64,000 bases of DNA from Apilactobacillus kunkeei (lineage in GTDB: Bacteria; Bacillota; Bacilli; Lactobacillales; Lactobacillaceae). A program made the translations under genes and the position numbers. This document shows positions 37,162-45,870 of the stretch, piece by piece. The DNA lies in contig NZ_JXDF01000017.1 in NCBI RefSeq assembly GCF_001308195.1, positions 248,001 through 312,000 of the forward strand, read 5' to 3'. Within the stretch, counting starts at the first letter, position 1. The number at the start of each line of letters is the position of its first letter. The notes under the pieces are model-generated. The model made no database searches and was not told the DNA's origin. It saw nothing but the letters and a program-made list of their open reading frames with translations.

Positions 37162-39732
37162 TTATGGTTTGATTCCGTGCATCCCAATCATCGGATCAAC
37201 CTGATTCAATAAAATCATGTCCTTAGTTAAGCGATATGATTTTGGTTTATCATCGAATGTTGCCTCGTCAAAAGGTGATTCCTCATCTTCATCAGTTGCC
37301 ACATTGTTTTGCGTAGTATCTGAAACTGCATCATCTTTAGGTGCTTCCACCGGTTTATTATCAACAGGTGTTTCTGCCTTCTTTTCTTCAGCAACTTCTT
37401 TAACGATGCTGCTTTGGTCGTTGACAGATGTTGTCACTGGTTTGACTTCACCATCCAACAATGATTGAATGCGTTGCATCAAACTAGTATTTCTGTTGTC
37501 AGATTCACTTTGAGCACATGATAGGAATGAATTGTAATCCCCAATCATAATCAAGGTATCACTGGCACGGGTAATCGCTGTGTACAACAAGTTCTTCTTC
37601 AACATCTTGGTAAATTGAGGAACAATTGGCAAGATGACCATCTTAAATTCGCTACCTTGAGCCTTATGGATGGTTGTACAGTATGCCAATGTGATTTGAA
37701 TCCAATCTTTACGTTGATAAGTTACTTCGCTTTGATCAAAGGCGACCGTAATCTTATCTTGGCTTTGCTTACTACCCTTTTCAATATCAATAATTTGACC
37801 AATATCACCATTGAAAACATTATCCTCTGGACTATTTACCAGTTGTAAAATCTTGTCGCCCAAACGGTAATGAATGCCACGATATTCGACCTGGTTATCG
37901 GTGTTGTTAGGATTCATGATTTGTTGAATAACTTCGTTTAAATGATTAACTCCTGCGTTACCACGATACATTGGTGATAAGACCTGAATGTCTGTTGCAC
38001 TGAATCCCTTTTGTTTAGCGCGCTTTACAATTTGTTCAATCACAGAACTCATTTGGTTAGCGTTACATGGAATAAAGCTACGGTCTGATTGCTTATCATT
38101 AAAGTCATCAGGTAGTTTTCCTTGTTGAATACTGTGAGCTAACGGAATGATGGTTGAGTTGCTATCTTGACGGTAAATGGTGGTCAATTGCATGCTATCA
38201 ATTCTCTTTGAATTCAATAAATCAGTGAAGACCTGACCTGGTCCAACTGATGGCAATTGATCCTTATCACCAACAAAGACAACCTTCATTTGGTTTGGAA
38301 TAGCGCGTACTAACGCTCTGAATAAGAAGGTATCAACCATCGACATTTCATCAACGATTAACAAGCCACCCTCGATGTCTTGGGTACCTTCATCACTATC
38401 TTCATAACCGTTTAATCCAAGTAAACGGTGAATAGTACTGGCGGGAATTCCTGTGGTTTCCTGCATTCTCTTCGCAGCTCGACCGGTTGGTGCTGCTAAA
38501 AGAATTGGAAATTCACGTTCCTTGTACTTGTTAATATCCAAGGATAAGTCATTTAAATAAGCGTACAAGTAAATGATTCCCTTGATGATAGTGGTCTTCC
38601 CAGTTCCGGGACCACCAGTTAATAGGAACATTTGTGACTTGATGGCTTGTTTTAACGCATTGGTTTGTGATTCGTCATAGCTAATATTTAGTTTCTTTTC
38701 GATTAAACGAATCTTCTTATCAATTGTCTCGTCATCAAATTTCTTAACGACCGGATTCTTGATAATTCGACTGATGTGTTCGGCAATGCGCCATTCATCA
38801 TCATATAATTCCTTTAAGTAAACACGGTCTTCTTCACCAACAATCTTTTGGTTCTTTGCTAGCTCTAAAAATTGATCGGATAAGTCTTCACCACTAACTG
38901 GTTCAGCATTACCGTTATTCAATAATTTTAGCGTTTCTTCGAGGATTGGACCAGTTTGAGTGTAAGTATCCCCATTACGTAAAGAAAGCGTCTTAAGGGC
39001 TGAAATTAGCCCCGCACGAATTCTTCCAGGATTGTTTGCAGACATCCCCATTTGTTTGGCAATATCGTCGGCCTTTTTAAAACCAACACCGTCGATATCT
39101 TCAACCAACTTGTATGGGTTTTCCTGGATTATCTTTAAGGTGTCACCCTTGTACTTGTTATAGATTGCAGAAGATAGACTGCTTCCGAACCCATAACTGT
39201 TTAATCCAATAATCACCTGTTCCATCCCATTGTTCTTGTTTAATGTTTCTAACACAGTTGATTTTTGTTTGTCGGATAATCCAGCTCGATCCAATAATGA
39301 GTTGTTCTCCAACACGTCTGAAATTAGATTGGTGCCCAAAGCATCCACCATTCTTTTTGCGGTTTGCTTACCAACTCCCGGAAAATTGTCACCAGATAAG
39401 TATTCCACTAGTCCCTCTTTTGAAGTTGGAACAGTGCTCTGATAGTTATCTGATTTGAATTGCTTTCCATACTTGGGATGGTCGACTAATTCACCATAAA
39501 ATTGATATTCGCTTTCTTCAGCGATATCCGCAAAATTACCAGTAATTACAATTTCATCTTCATGCCAATCTGAAATATTTGTTTCAGAAATTTTTACCAA
39601 TAGCACCTTAAAGAAGCTATCGGGACTTTCAAAGAAAGTAGCCGCAACTTTACCTTTTATAAATAGCTCTTGATTGTCTTCAATATGTTCGTCATTGTCG
39701 TCTATTGAGAACAAATTCATTGATTCTGCCAC
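37162..39732 (-). CDS. recD2: RecD2-type ATP-dependent DNA helicase
   Basis: A superfamily 1B 5'-3' helicase found in bacteria without RecBC and active in repair and replication-fork upkeep. N-terminal OB-like region (about 20-100), tandem helix-hairpin-helix segments (about 110-240), Walker A GGPGTGKT at 373-380, DEMSMVD Walker B near 460, and the UvrD-like TTIHKAQGSEF block near 700. A Pro/Glu/Asp-rich linker (about 765-825) leads to the conserved VDPMIGM end. Start is GTG 39732 after AGGGGAG. The length of 856 is slightly long because of the linker. Confidence 0.94.
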   Translation of the reverse strand: MAESMNLFSIDDNDEHIEDNQELFIKGKVAATFFESPDSFFKVLLVKISETNISDWHEDEIVITGNFADIAEESEYQFYGELVDHPKYGKQFKSDNYQSTVPTSKEGLVEYLSGDNFPGVGKQTAKRMVDALGTNLISDVLENNSLLDRAGLSDKQKSTVLETLNKNNGMEQVIIGLNSYGFGSSLSSAIYNKYKGDTLKIIQENPYKLVEDIDGVGFKKADDIAKQMGMSANNPGRIRAGLISALKTLSLRNGDTYTQTGPILEETLKLLNNGNAEPVSGEDLSDQFLELAKNQKIVGEEDRVYLKELYDDEWRIAEHISRIIKNPVVKKFDDETIDKKIRLIEKKLNISYDESQTNALKQAIKSQMFLLTGGPGTGKTTIIKGIIYLYAYLNDLSLDINKYKEREFPILLAAPTGRAAKRMQETTGIPASTIHRLLGLNGYEDSDEGTQDIEGGLLIVDEMSMVDTFLFRALVRAIPNQMKVVFVGDKDQLPSVGPGQVFTDLLNSKRIDSMQLTTIYRQDSNSTIIPLAHSIQQGKLPDDFNDKQSDRSFIPCNANQMSSVIEQIVKRAKQKGFSATDIQVLSPMYRGNAGVNHLNEVIQQIMNPNNTDNQVEYRGIHYRLGDKILQLVNSPEDNVFNGDIGQIIDIEKGSKQSQDKITVAFDQSEVTYQRKDWIQITLAYCTTIHKAQGSEFKMVILPIVPQFTKMLKKNLLYTAITRASDTLIMIGDYNSFLSCAQSESDNRNTSLMQRIQSLLDGEVKPVTTSVNDQSSIVKEVAEEKKAETPVDNKPVEAPKDDAVSDTTQNNVATDEDEESPFDEATFDDKPKSYRLTKDMILLNQVDPMIGMHGIKP

Positions 39733-39745
39733 GGCTTATCTCCCC

Positions 39746-40459
39746 TTATTTTTTACCATTTTTTACTTGAATAAACTTTTCGATATCTGTTAGACGTTTT
39801 TGACCCTTTTCAAAGTACTTAGGATCTTCTTGCTTGGCAACTTCAAAGTATTGATTAAAGTCTTCTTCCAATACCATTGCGACGATTCCACGGTCAAAAT
39901 TAGCCTTACCATCCTTTGGTTTAGCTTGTAGGACCTTATCGTAGAATTCTGCAGCTTCACTAAAGTTTCCCAATGCCAATAAACTACTTGCTAATAGGTA
40001 ATTTATTTCTGGGTCTTGTCTTCTAAAACCTTGTGCGGTTAGCGCAAATACGACCGCTTTTTTGTAATCTTCCTTAGCCATGTAGCTTTGTGCCAACATG
40101 ATGTAAGCATCAGTCTTCATGTCACCGTCAGATAGGTTGTTAAATTGTTCAATCGCCTTATCGTATTCTCCGGCTGCATAGTAAACATTCCCTAGTCCGT
40201 ATACCAAAGTTTCTTTGGCCTTCTTACTTCTGTCAGCGAATAGACCTAAGGCTTTCATCATTAGTTCTTCGGCTTGGGTGTAGTTATGTAATTGAACTAA
40301 AAAACTTCCTAAGTCGTAGTAGGTACGGTAATCATCTGGATGATTATCAATATCTTCAACTAATTTATGAAGAGTTTCATCGGCTTTTTTTTGTTGTTCT
40401 TCGCGTTTCTTTTCAACAGCTTGTTGCTTTTCTTTAATTTCTTCAGACTTTTGATCCAT
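39746..40459 (-). CDS. TPR-repeat protein next to recD2
   Basis: A cytosolic protein with a charged coiled-coil N-terminus (about 1-30) and four to five tetratricopeptide repeats, for example YRTYYDLGSFLVQLHNYTQA and YKKAVVFALTAQGFRRQDPE. Function is unknown; TPR proteins are adapters. GTG 40468 overlaps the AGGTG ribosome site, so ATG 40459 (237 residues) is used. It sits between the phosphatase gene and recD2, 13 bases before the latter, an arrangement common in lactobacilli. Confidence 0.8.
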   Translation of the reverse strand: MDQKSEEIKEKQQAVEKKREEQQKKADETLHKLVEDIDNHPDDYRTYYDLGSFLVQLHNYTQAEELMMKALGLFADRSKKAKETLVYGLGNVYYAAGEYDKAIEQFNNLSDGDMKTDAYIMLAQSYMAKEDYKKAVVFALTAQGFRRQDPEINYLLASSLLALGNFSEAAEFYDKVLQAKPKDGKANFDRGIVAMVLEEDFNQYFEVAKQEDPKYFEKGQKRLTDIEKFIQVKNGKK

Positions 40460-40475
40460 TTTAATCACCTACATA

Positions 40476-41132
40476 TTAAATTACGTCAGTTTTATCAGTT
40501 TTCTTTGTAAGATATTCAGTATTATTCCAACTTACTAGTTCAAATGACTTTCCGCCATCGGTTGTTTCTAGAATGGTTGTACTAGTGTTAGCTAATCCAC
40601 CACGTTTTCTTAAATCCTTAATCTCAACACCCAAAAGTGAATTGATTAGTGCGTTTAAGGCAGCACCGTGGCTGAAAATAATCACGTTATCTTCATTATC
40701 GTTTTCATTTACAACACGTTTAATAGCATACTGCATTCTGCTAATTACGTCATTAAAACTCTCTCCACCAATTTCGTCGGCATCGTATTTTTCTGGATGA
40801 TTTCTGAAATTGTCAAAACTTTGCGGAAATTGTTTTTTAACATCGTCAAACTTTTGGCCTTCCATCTTACCTAAATGAAACTCTTCAAATCGGTTCCATA
40901 GGCTCAATTGAGGTTTGCGATGGAAGTGTTGGATAACGCGGTAAGCGGTAATGCGCGCACGCTTAATTGGACTGGAATAAGCATGACTAAACTTAACATC
41001 TTTTAGGTACTCACCTAATTGATCCATTTGTTTATAGCTTTCCGGCAACAATTCGGAGTCTCCTCCGGCACCTTGATATCTACTTTCTAGATTCCATTCA
41101 GTTTTTCCATGTCTTACAAAGTAAAGTTTCAC
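40476..41132 (-). CDS. Histidine phosphatase family protein (phosphoglycerate mutase-like)
   Basis: The phospho-acceptor motif RHGKTEWN is at residues 7-14 and the second His is in IIFSHGAALNAL near 150. The length of 218 and YSSPIKRARITA block place it in the cobC/GpmB branch, where phosphatases for small metabolites are more common than true glycolytic mutases. The start is GTG at 41132 behind GAGGGATAAAA. It is co-transcribed with the TPR gene and recD2. Substrate unknown. Confidence 0.88.
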   Translation of the reverse strand: MKLYFVRHGKTEWNLESRYQGAGGDSELLPESYKQMDQLGEYLKDVKFSHAYSSPIKRARITAYRVIQHFHRKPQLSLWNRFEEFHLGKMEGQKFDDVKKQFPQSFDNFRNHPEKYDADEIGGESFNDVISRMQYAIKRVVNENDNEDNVIIFSHGAALNALINSLLGVEIKDLRKRGGLANTSTTILETTDGGKSFELVSWNNTEYLTKKTDKTDVI

Positions 41133-41201
41133 TTTTATCCCTCGTTCATTTTGATTTATATATATTATCTCAATTTATGCGGATAAATTCAAAGTTTATA
41201 T

Positions 41202-41233
41202 AAAAAAAGATGCTTATTAAACAAGCATCTTTT
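41202..41233 (-). terminator. Terminator after mnmA
   Basis: AAAGATGCTT (41206-41215) pairs with AAGCATCTTT (41223-41232) around ATTAAAC; seven U residues follow on the minus strand. Confidence 0.88.
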
Positions 41234-41237
41234 GGTT

Positions 41238-42365
<1,128 letters not shown>

Positions 42366-42474
42366 TTAAAATCACCATCATTTCTTTTAGATTCTTAGAA
42401 TCTACGATTTGAAGGTCGTATATTCCATAAAAAGTATAATAACCCATTTAATGCACCAATTGCAATGAAGATGC

Positions 42475-42503
42475 AAAAAAGAGGGCTATTAAGCCCTCTT
42501 TTT
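42475..42503 (-). terminator. Terminator between DUF1831 gene and mnmA
   Basis: AAAAAGAGGGCT and AAGCCCTCTTTTT form a stem around ATT; U residues follow on the minus strand. It lies three bases past the DUF1831 stop, so mnmA may need its own promoter or readthrough. Confidence 0.88.
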
Positions 42504-42505
42504 AA

Positions 42506-42844
42506 TTATTTTCTCACGAAAACTTTTCTTTCCACAAAGTTATCCATCAAGAAATTGAATTGTTCAACTAATGCATCAGCATTTTTGTTGGTAAAAATAT
42601 TAACCTTATTTAAACCATTTGCAGTGATGGTAGTCATCTTAAATGTTTTTAAATCGCTCTTAAAAACAATCTTTAGCTTGATACCATTGTAAGGATCTTC
42701 AGGATCTAATGTTCTTTCAAATTGAAAGTTACCAGCATTAGTCTTTACAAAACCCATGTCAGATAGTGTGAATTTTTTGATTTCAGGACTAACTGCGTAT
42801 GTTTTAGAATCACCTTGTAATTGATTTGCTGTTTCAAAAGCCAT
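42506..42844 (-). CDS. DUF1831 family protein
   Basis: A small protein seen almost only in Lactobacillales; function not known. The family pattern is clear: KTYAVSPEIKKFTLSDMGF near 14-32, KTNAGNFQFERTLDP and TITANGLNKVNIF. ATG 42844 is nine bases behind AAGAAGG; the TTG at 42853 abuts the ribosome site. The length is 112. It starts within a few bases of the cysteine desulfurase stop, so the two are coupled, and mnmA follows, hinting at a role in sulfur transfer to tRNA. Confidence 0.85.
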   Translation of the reverse strand: MAFETANQLQGDSKTYAVSPEIKKFTLSDMGFVKTNAGNFQFERTLDPEDPYNGIKLKIVFKSDLKTFKMTTITANGLNKVNIFTNKNADALVEQFNFLMDNFVERKVFVRK

Positions 42845-42845
42845 A

Positions 42846-44000
42846 TTAGTCAACCTTCTTTATTCTCTTAATTACCTTTACTAATGCAGTGGTAAAGGCG
42901 TCGATTTCTGAATCTGTTGTGAATTTACCGAAACTAATTCGAATTGATTGAGATGAACGATTGGTATCATTGCCAAACATTGCCATCAAAACGTGTGATG
43001 GTTCAATGTTTCCAGCTGTACATGCTGAACCAGCTGAAATCGCAATTCCTTCCAAGTCCAAATTAGCCAAAATGATGTCTGAAGCAATGCCCTTAATCCA
43101 AATGTTAAATACATGTTGGACCGGGTTGTCTTCGACAGTTCCGTTAACAACGAAATCAATATCATTATCATTTAAAGCATCAATGATTTGATGTTTGAAT
43201 CCATAATAACGATCGTGTAGTTCGTGCTTTAATTCAGGTGTAATTTGAGAAACCGCGGTCGCAAATCCGGAGATTGCAGGAATGTTTTCTGTTCCGGCAC
43301 GACGCTTCTTTTCTTGGTCTCCACCTTTTACAAAACTTGGAAAATCTACCCTAGTTCGTCTGTATAAGAAACCAGTCATCTTAGGACCATTAATCTTATG
43401 AGCAGATGTTGATAGTAAATCAATGTGGTCCTCATTTACATCAATATCTAACAATCCATAAGCTTGGACGGCATCGGTGTGGAACCATGCCTGATGGTCC
43501 TTTAAGATTTCACCAATTTCGTGAATTGGCATGTGAGAACCAACCTCATTGTTAGCAGTCATGATGGTTACCAAGATGGTATCATCGTCTAATGCATCCT
43601 TGAAGTCGTCTAAACTAATTATCCCAGTTTCATCGACTGGTAGATAAGTTACTCTAAAACCTTGTTCTTCAAGATAAGCAAGTGGCTTTAACACTGCTTC
43701 GTGTTCAATGGCAGTTGTAATAATATGGTTTCCTAAATTCTTTCTTGCTTCAGCAGTTTGAAGAATTGCTGTATTATCACTTTCACTACCACCACTTGTA
43801 AAAATAATTTCGTCTGGCTTCGCATTAATACTGTTGGCGATAATGTCTCTACTATCTTCCAATACGGTATGAGCCTTTCTACCGATGCTGTACAAGGTAG
43901 AAGCGTTACCGTAAACGTTTTGCATCTTATCGTACATGTCATCCAAAACGTTTTTATCCATTGGAGTGGTAGCGGCATTATCTAAGTAGATTTCAGTCAA
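42846..44000 (-). CDS. Cysteine desulfurase (NifS/IscS family)
   Basis: A PLP enzyme that takes sulfur from cysteine as a persulfide. Lys202 (STSAHKINGPK) binds PLP; His100 (AIEHEAV) and Asp176 are the usual cofactor contacts; the persulfide Cys327 sits in the loop SAGSACTAGNIEPSH. The length of 384 fits the class I IscS/YrvO type. The start is TTG at 44000 after AGGTATAC. Its neighbours DUF1831 and mnmA, and the lack of iscU or sufU here, point to a YrvO-like enzyme serving tRNA thiolation. Confidence 0.93.
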   Translation of the reverse strand: MTEIYLDNAATTPMDKNVLDDMYDKMQNVYGNASTLYSIGRKAHTVLEDSRDIIANSINAKPDEIIFTSGGSESDNTAILQTAEARKNLGNHIITTAIEHEAVLKPLAYLEEQGFRVTYLPVDETGIISLDDFKDALDDDTILVTIMTANNEVGSHMPIHEIGEILKDHQAWFHTDAVQAYGLLDIDVNEDHIDLLSTSAHKINGPKMTGFLYRRTRVDFPSFVKGGDQEKKRRAGTENIPAISGFATAVSQITPELKHELHDRYYGFKHQIIDALNDNDIDFVVNGTVEDNPVQHVFNIWIKGIASDIILANLDLEGIAISAGSACTAGNIEPSHVLMAMFGNDTNRSSQSIRISFGKFTTDSEIDAFTTALVKVIKRIKKVD

Positions 44001-44017
44001 GTATACCTAAACCCCTT

Positions 44018-44710
44018 CTATTTTTGATTTGCGAATAAGTCTAATAACATTTGAGCAGATTTCTTACCTGCATCAATGATGAATTCGTCAAAGCTACGAT
44101 CAGCGTCACCATTGGCGTTATCTGACATTGCTCTAACTACAACGTATGGGATATCAAATTGGTTAGCAACTTGTCCCACAGCTGCCCCTTCCATTTCACA
44201 TGAAAGTGCGTCTGGGAAGTTCTTTAGAATGTTATCAATTACTGCTTGGTCGGCAACAAATTGATCACCTGTAACGATTAATCCCTTTTGAACGTTTAAA
44301 CCAACTTCCTTAGAAGCTTCAGTAATTTCTTTTACCCATTTTTCTGAAGCTTTGAATCTTGCTGGTTGACCTGGTAATTGGCCGTATTCGTATCCAGCAG
44401 CTCTAGCATCAACGTCGTGGTATGCAGTTTCAGTTGAAACAACAACATCACCGACAGCTAGGCCTTGGCCAATTCCACCAGCAGAACCTGAGTTGATAAC
44501 GATATCAACATCAAAGCTAGTAATTAATTGAGCAGTTGTTAAACCTGCTTCAACTTTACCAATTCCTGAACGAACAAGAACAACTTCTTGTCCAGAAATG
44601 TTACCTTCGTAGAAAGTCATTTCTTTGATGTCTACTTTCTTAGTGTTGTCTAAATTATCTAGCAATGATTTGATTTCTTCGTCCATTGCACATAAAATTC
44701 CAAATTTCAT
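44018..44710 (-). CDS. mtnN: 5'-methylthioadenosine/S-adenosylhomocysteine nucleosidase
   Basis: Cleaves adenine from S-adenosylhomocysteine and methylthioadenosine in the activated-methyl cycle, and so also feeds autoinducer-2 formation if LuxS is present. The start ILCAMDEEI holds the catalytic Glu, VNSGSAGGI near 76-84 binds ribose, EMEGAAVGQVA near 172 and the catalytic Asp of RAMSDNANGDA near 197 are intact. The length of 230 is standard. AAGGAGATATTT precedes the ATG; it follows the 83-residue membrane gene by 10 bases and precedes the desulfurase by 17. Confidence 0.97.
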   Translation of the reverse strand: MKFGILCAMDEEIKSLLDNLDNTKKVDIKEMTFYEGNISGQEVVLVRSGIGKVEAGLTTAQLITSFDVDIVINSGSAGGIGQGLAVGDVVVSTETAYHDVDARAAGYEYGQLPGQPARFKASEKWVKEITEASKEVGLNVQKGLIVTGDQFVADQAVIDNILKNFPDALSCEMEGAAVGQVANQFDIPYVVVRAMSDNANGDADRSFDEFIIDAGKKSAQMLLDLFANQK

Positions 44711-44720
44711 AAATATCTCC

Positions 44721-44972
44721 TTAAGGATTAACGTAGATTAGTATTAAGTAAACGACAATGATTGCAAGAATTAAAAATGCAATAGCCCAGTTAAGTCTTC
44801 TACCTAAACGTTTTGTCTTTTGTTCGGTTGTCATTGCATGAGCCTTGCCCTTTTTTTCTTCGGGTCTAATTCTCTTCAATGAAGGTTGCTCAACTGGTTC
44901 GTCTCTTTTTATAAAATCATCGTCAATAGAATTTCTTTTTTGACTATCTTGATACTCTTTTCTAGTTATCAT
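44721..44972 (-). CDS. Small single-pass membrane protein between nudF and mtnN
   Basis: Not assigned to a family. The 83 residues comprise a charged cytosolic N-terminus (about 1-60, rich in Lys, Arg, Glu) and one C-terminal membrane segment (about 62-80), so a tail-anchored topology. AAAGGAG lies 10 bases before the ATG. It is packed between nudF and mtnN on one transcript; small proteins of this shape are found at the same place in other lactobacilli as far as I recall. Confidence 0.75.
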   Translation of the reverse strand: MITRKEYQDSQKRNSIDDDFIKRDEPVEQPSLKRIRPEEKKGKAHAMTTEQKTKRLGRRLNWAIAFLILAIIVVYLILIYVNP

Positions 44973-44994
44973 ATTGGACTTGCTCCTTTATTAA

Positions 44995-45549
44995 TTAAAG
45001 ACCAATCTTATCATGTAACTTCCAATAATAAATAGCAGTAATTGTCTTAGCATCCTCGATTTCGCCACTTTCAATCATTGCCATGGCTTCATCAAGTGAG
45101 TATTCCTTAATTCTCAAGTATTCACCTTGATCTCTTGGTAATTCATCTTCAACTGGTTCTAAATCAGTTGCCAAGTATAGGTCCATGTATTCGTCACAAA
45201 AACCGACACTTGAATAAAATCCGGTGATTCGTTTGATGTTATTAGCCTTGTATCTAGTTTCTTCGTTCAACTCACGAACCACAGTATCCAAGGCAGTTCC
45301 ATGGTCTCTACTATCAACTTTACCGGCAGGAATCTCGATTGTTTCTTTAGCAACAGGAGCTCTCCATTGGGTTTCTAATAACATCTTGTTGTTCTTAGTT
45401 AAGACTAAAATACCAACGGCATTGGAATGATGAACAACATCTCTAGTTGATGTTTCACCATTTGGCAATTCAACTGTTTGTTTTTCAACGTTGATAATTG
45501 CGCCATCGTACTTAGGCTCAACACCTAGTACCTTTTCCTCTAAATCCAT
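44995..45549 (-). CDS. nudF: Nudix hydrolase, ADP-ribose pyrophosphatase type
   Basis: Hydrolyses ADP-ribose and related nucleoside diphosphate sugars. The length of 184 and the WRAPVAKETIEIPAGKVD lead match the NudF group. The Nudix box (76-101) is unusual: the first Glu is Asp82, two extra residues follow, and the final Gly of EExG is Arg99, while the metal-binding RELNEE (92-97) is kept. I recall the same variant in other lactobacilli, so it is likely a clade feature. First gene of the nudF-mtnN-desulfurase group. Confidence 0.85.
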   Translation of the reverse strand: MDLEEKVLGVEPKYDGAIINVEKQTVELPNGETSTRDVVHHSNAVGILVLTKNNKMLLETQWRAPVAKETIEIPAGKVDSRDHGTALDTVVRELNEETRYKANNIKRITGFYSSVGFCDEYMDLYLATDLEPVEDELPRDQGEYLRIKEYSLDEAMAMIESGEIEDAKTITAIYYWKLHDKIGL

Positions 45550-45615
45550 AATATCAGCCCTTTTTTAGTTATATATTCATTCTATATATATTTAATTATT
45601 TTTTCAATGGACTGA

Positions 45616-45819
45616 CTAATCAATTACACGAATTTTGACAGCTTGTGGTCCCTTCATGCCTTGTGCAATTTGATATTCCACTTGTTGACCGATTTCAATT
45701 TCATTTCTAGTCTTGTTTTCGACAGCTGAACCATGGAAGAAGACCTTGTTCTTGTCTTCACCCTTTAGAAAACCAAAATCGTGATCCGGGTTAAAATTAT
45801 TTACTTTACCTTTAATCAT
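45616..45819 (-). CDS. Divergent cold-shock-domain protein
   Basis: A 67-residue OB-fold protein of the Csp family, expected to bind single-stranded RNA or DNA. RNP1 reads DFGFLKG instead of the usual KGFGFI, and RNP2 reads VFFHGSAV instead of VFVHFSAI, so the aromatic surface is altered. AAGGAGAAATAAT precedes the ATG. It stands alone between the ileS terminator and nudF. It is probably not the main cold-shock protein of the cell. Confidence 0.82.
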   Translation of the reverse strand: MIKGKVNNFNPDHDFGFLKGEDKNKVFFHGSAVENKTRNEIEIGQQVEYQIAQGMKGPQAVKIRVID

Positions 45820-45837
45820 ATTATTTCTCCTTAAAAA

Positions 45838-45865
45838 TAAAAAACTGGGATAGTCCCAGTTTTTT
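45838..45865 (-). terminator. Terminator after ileS
   Basis: AAAAACTGGGA (45840-45850) pairs with TCCCAGTTTTT (45854-45864) around TAG; U residues follow on the minus strand. Confidence 0.9.
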
Positions 45866-45870
45866 ATCGA

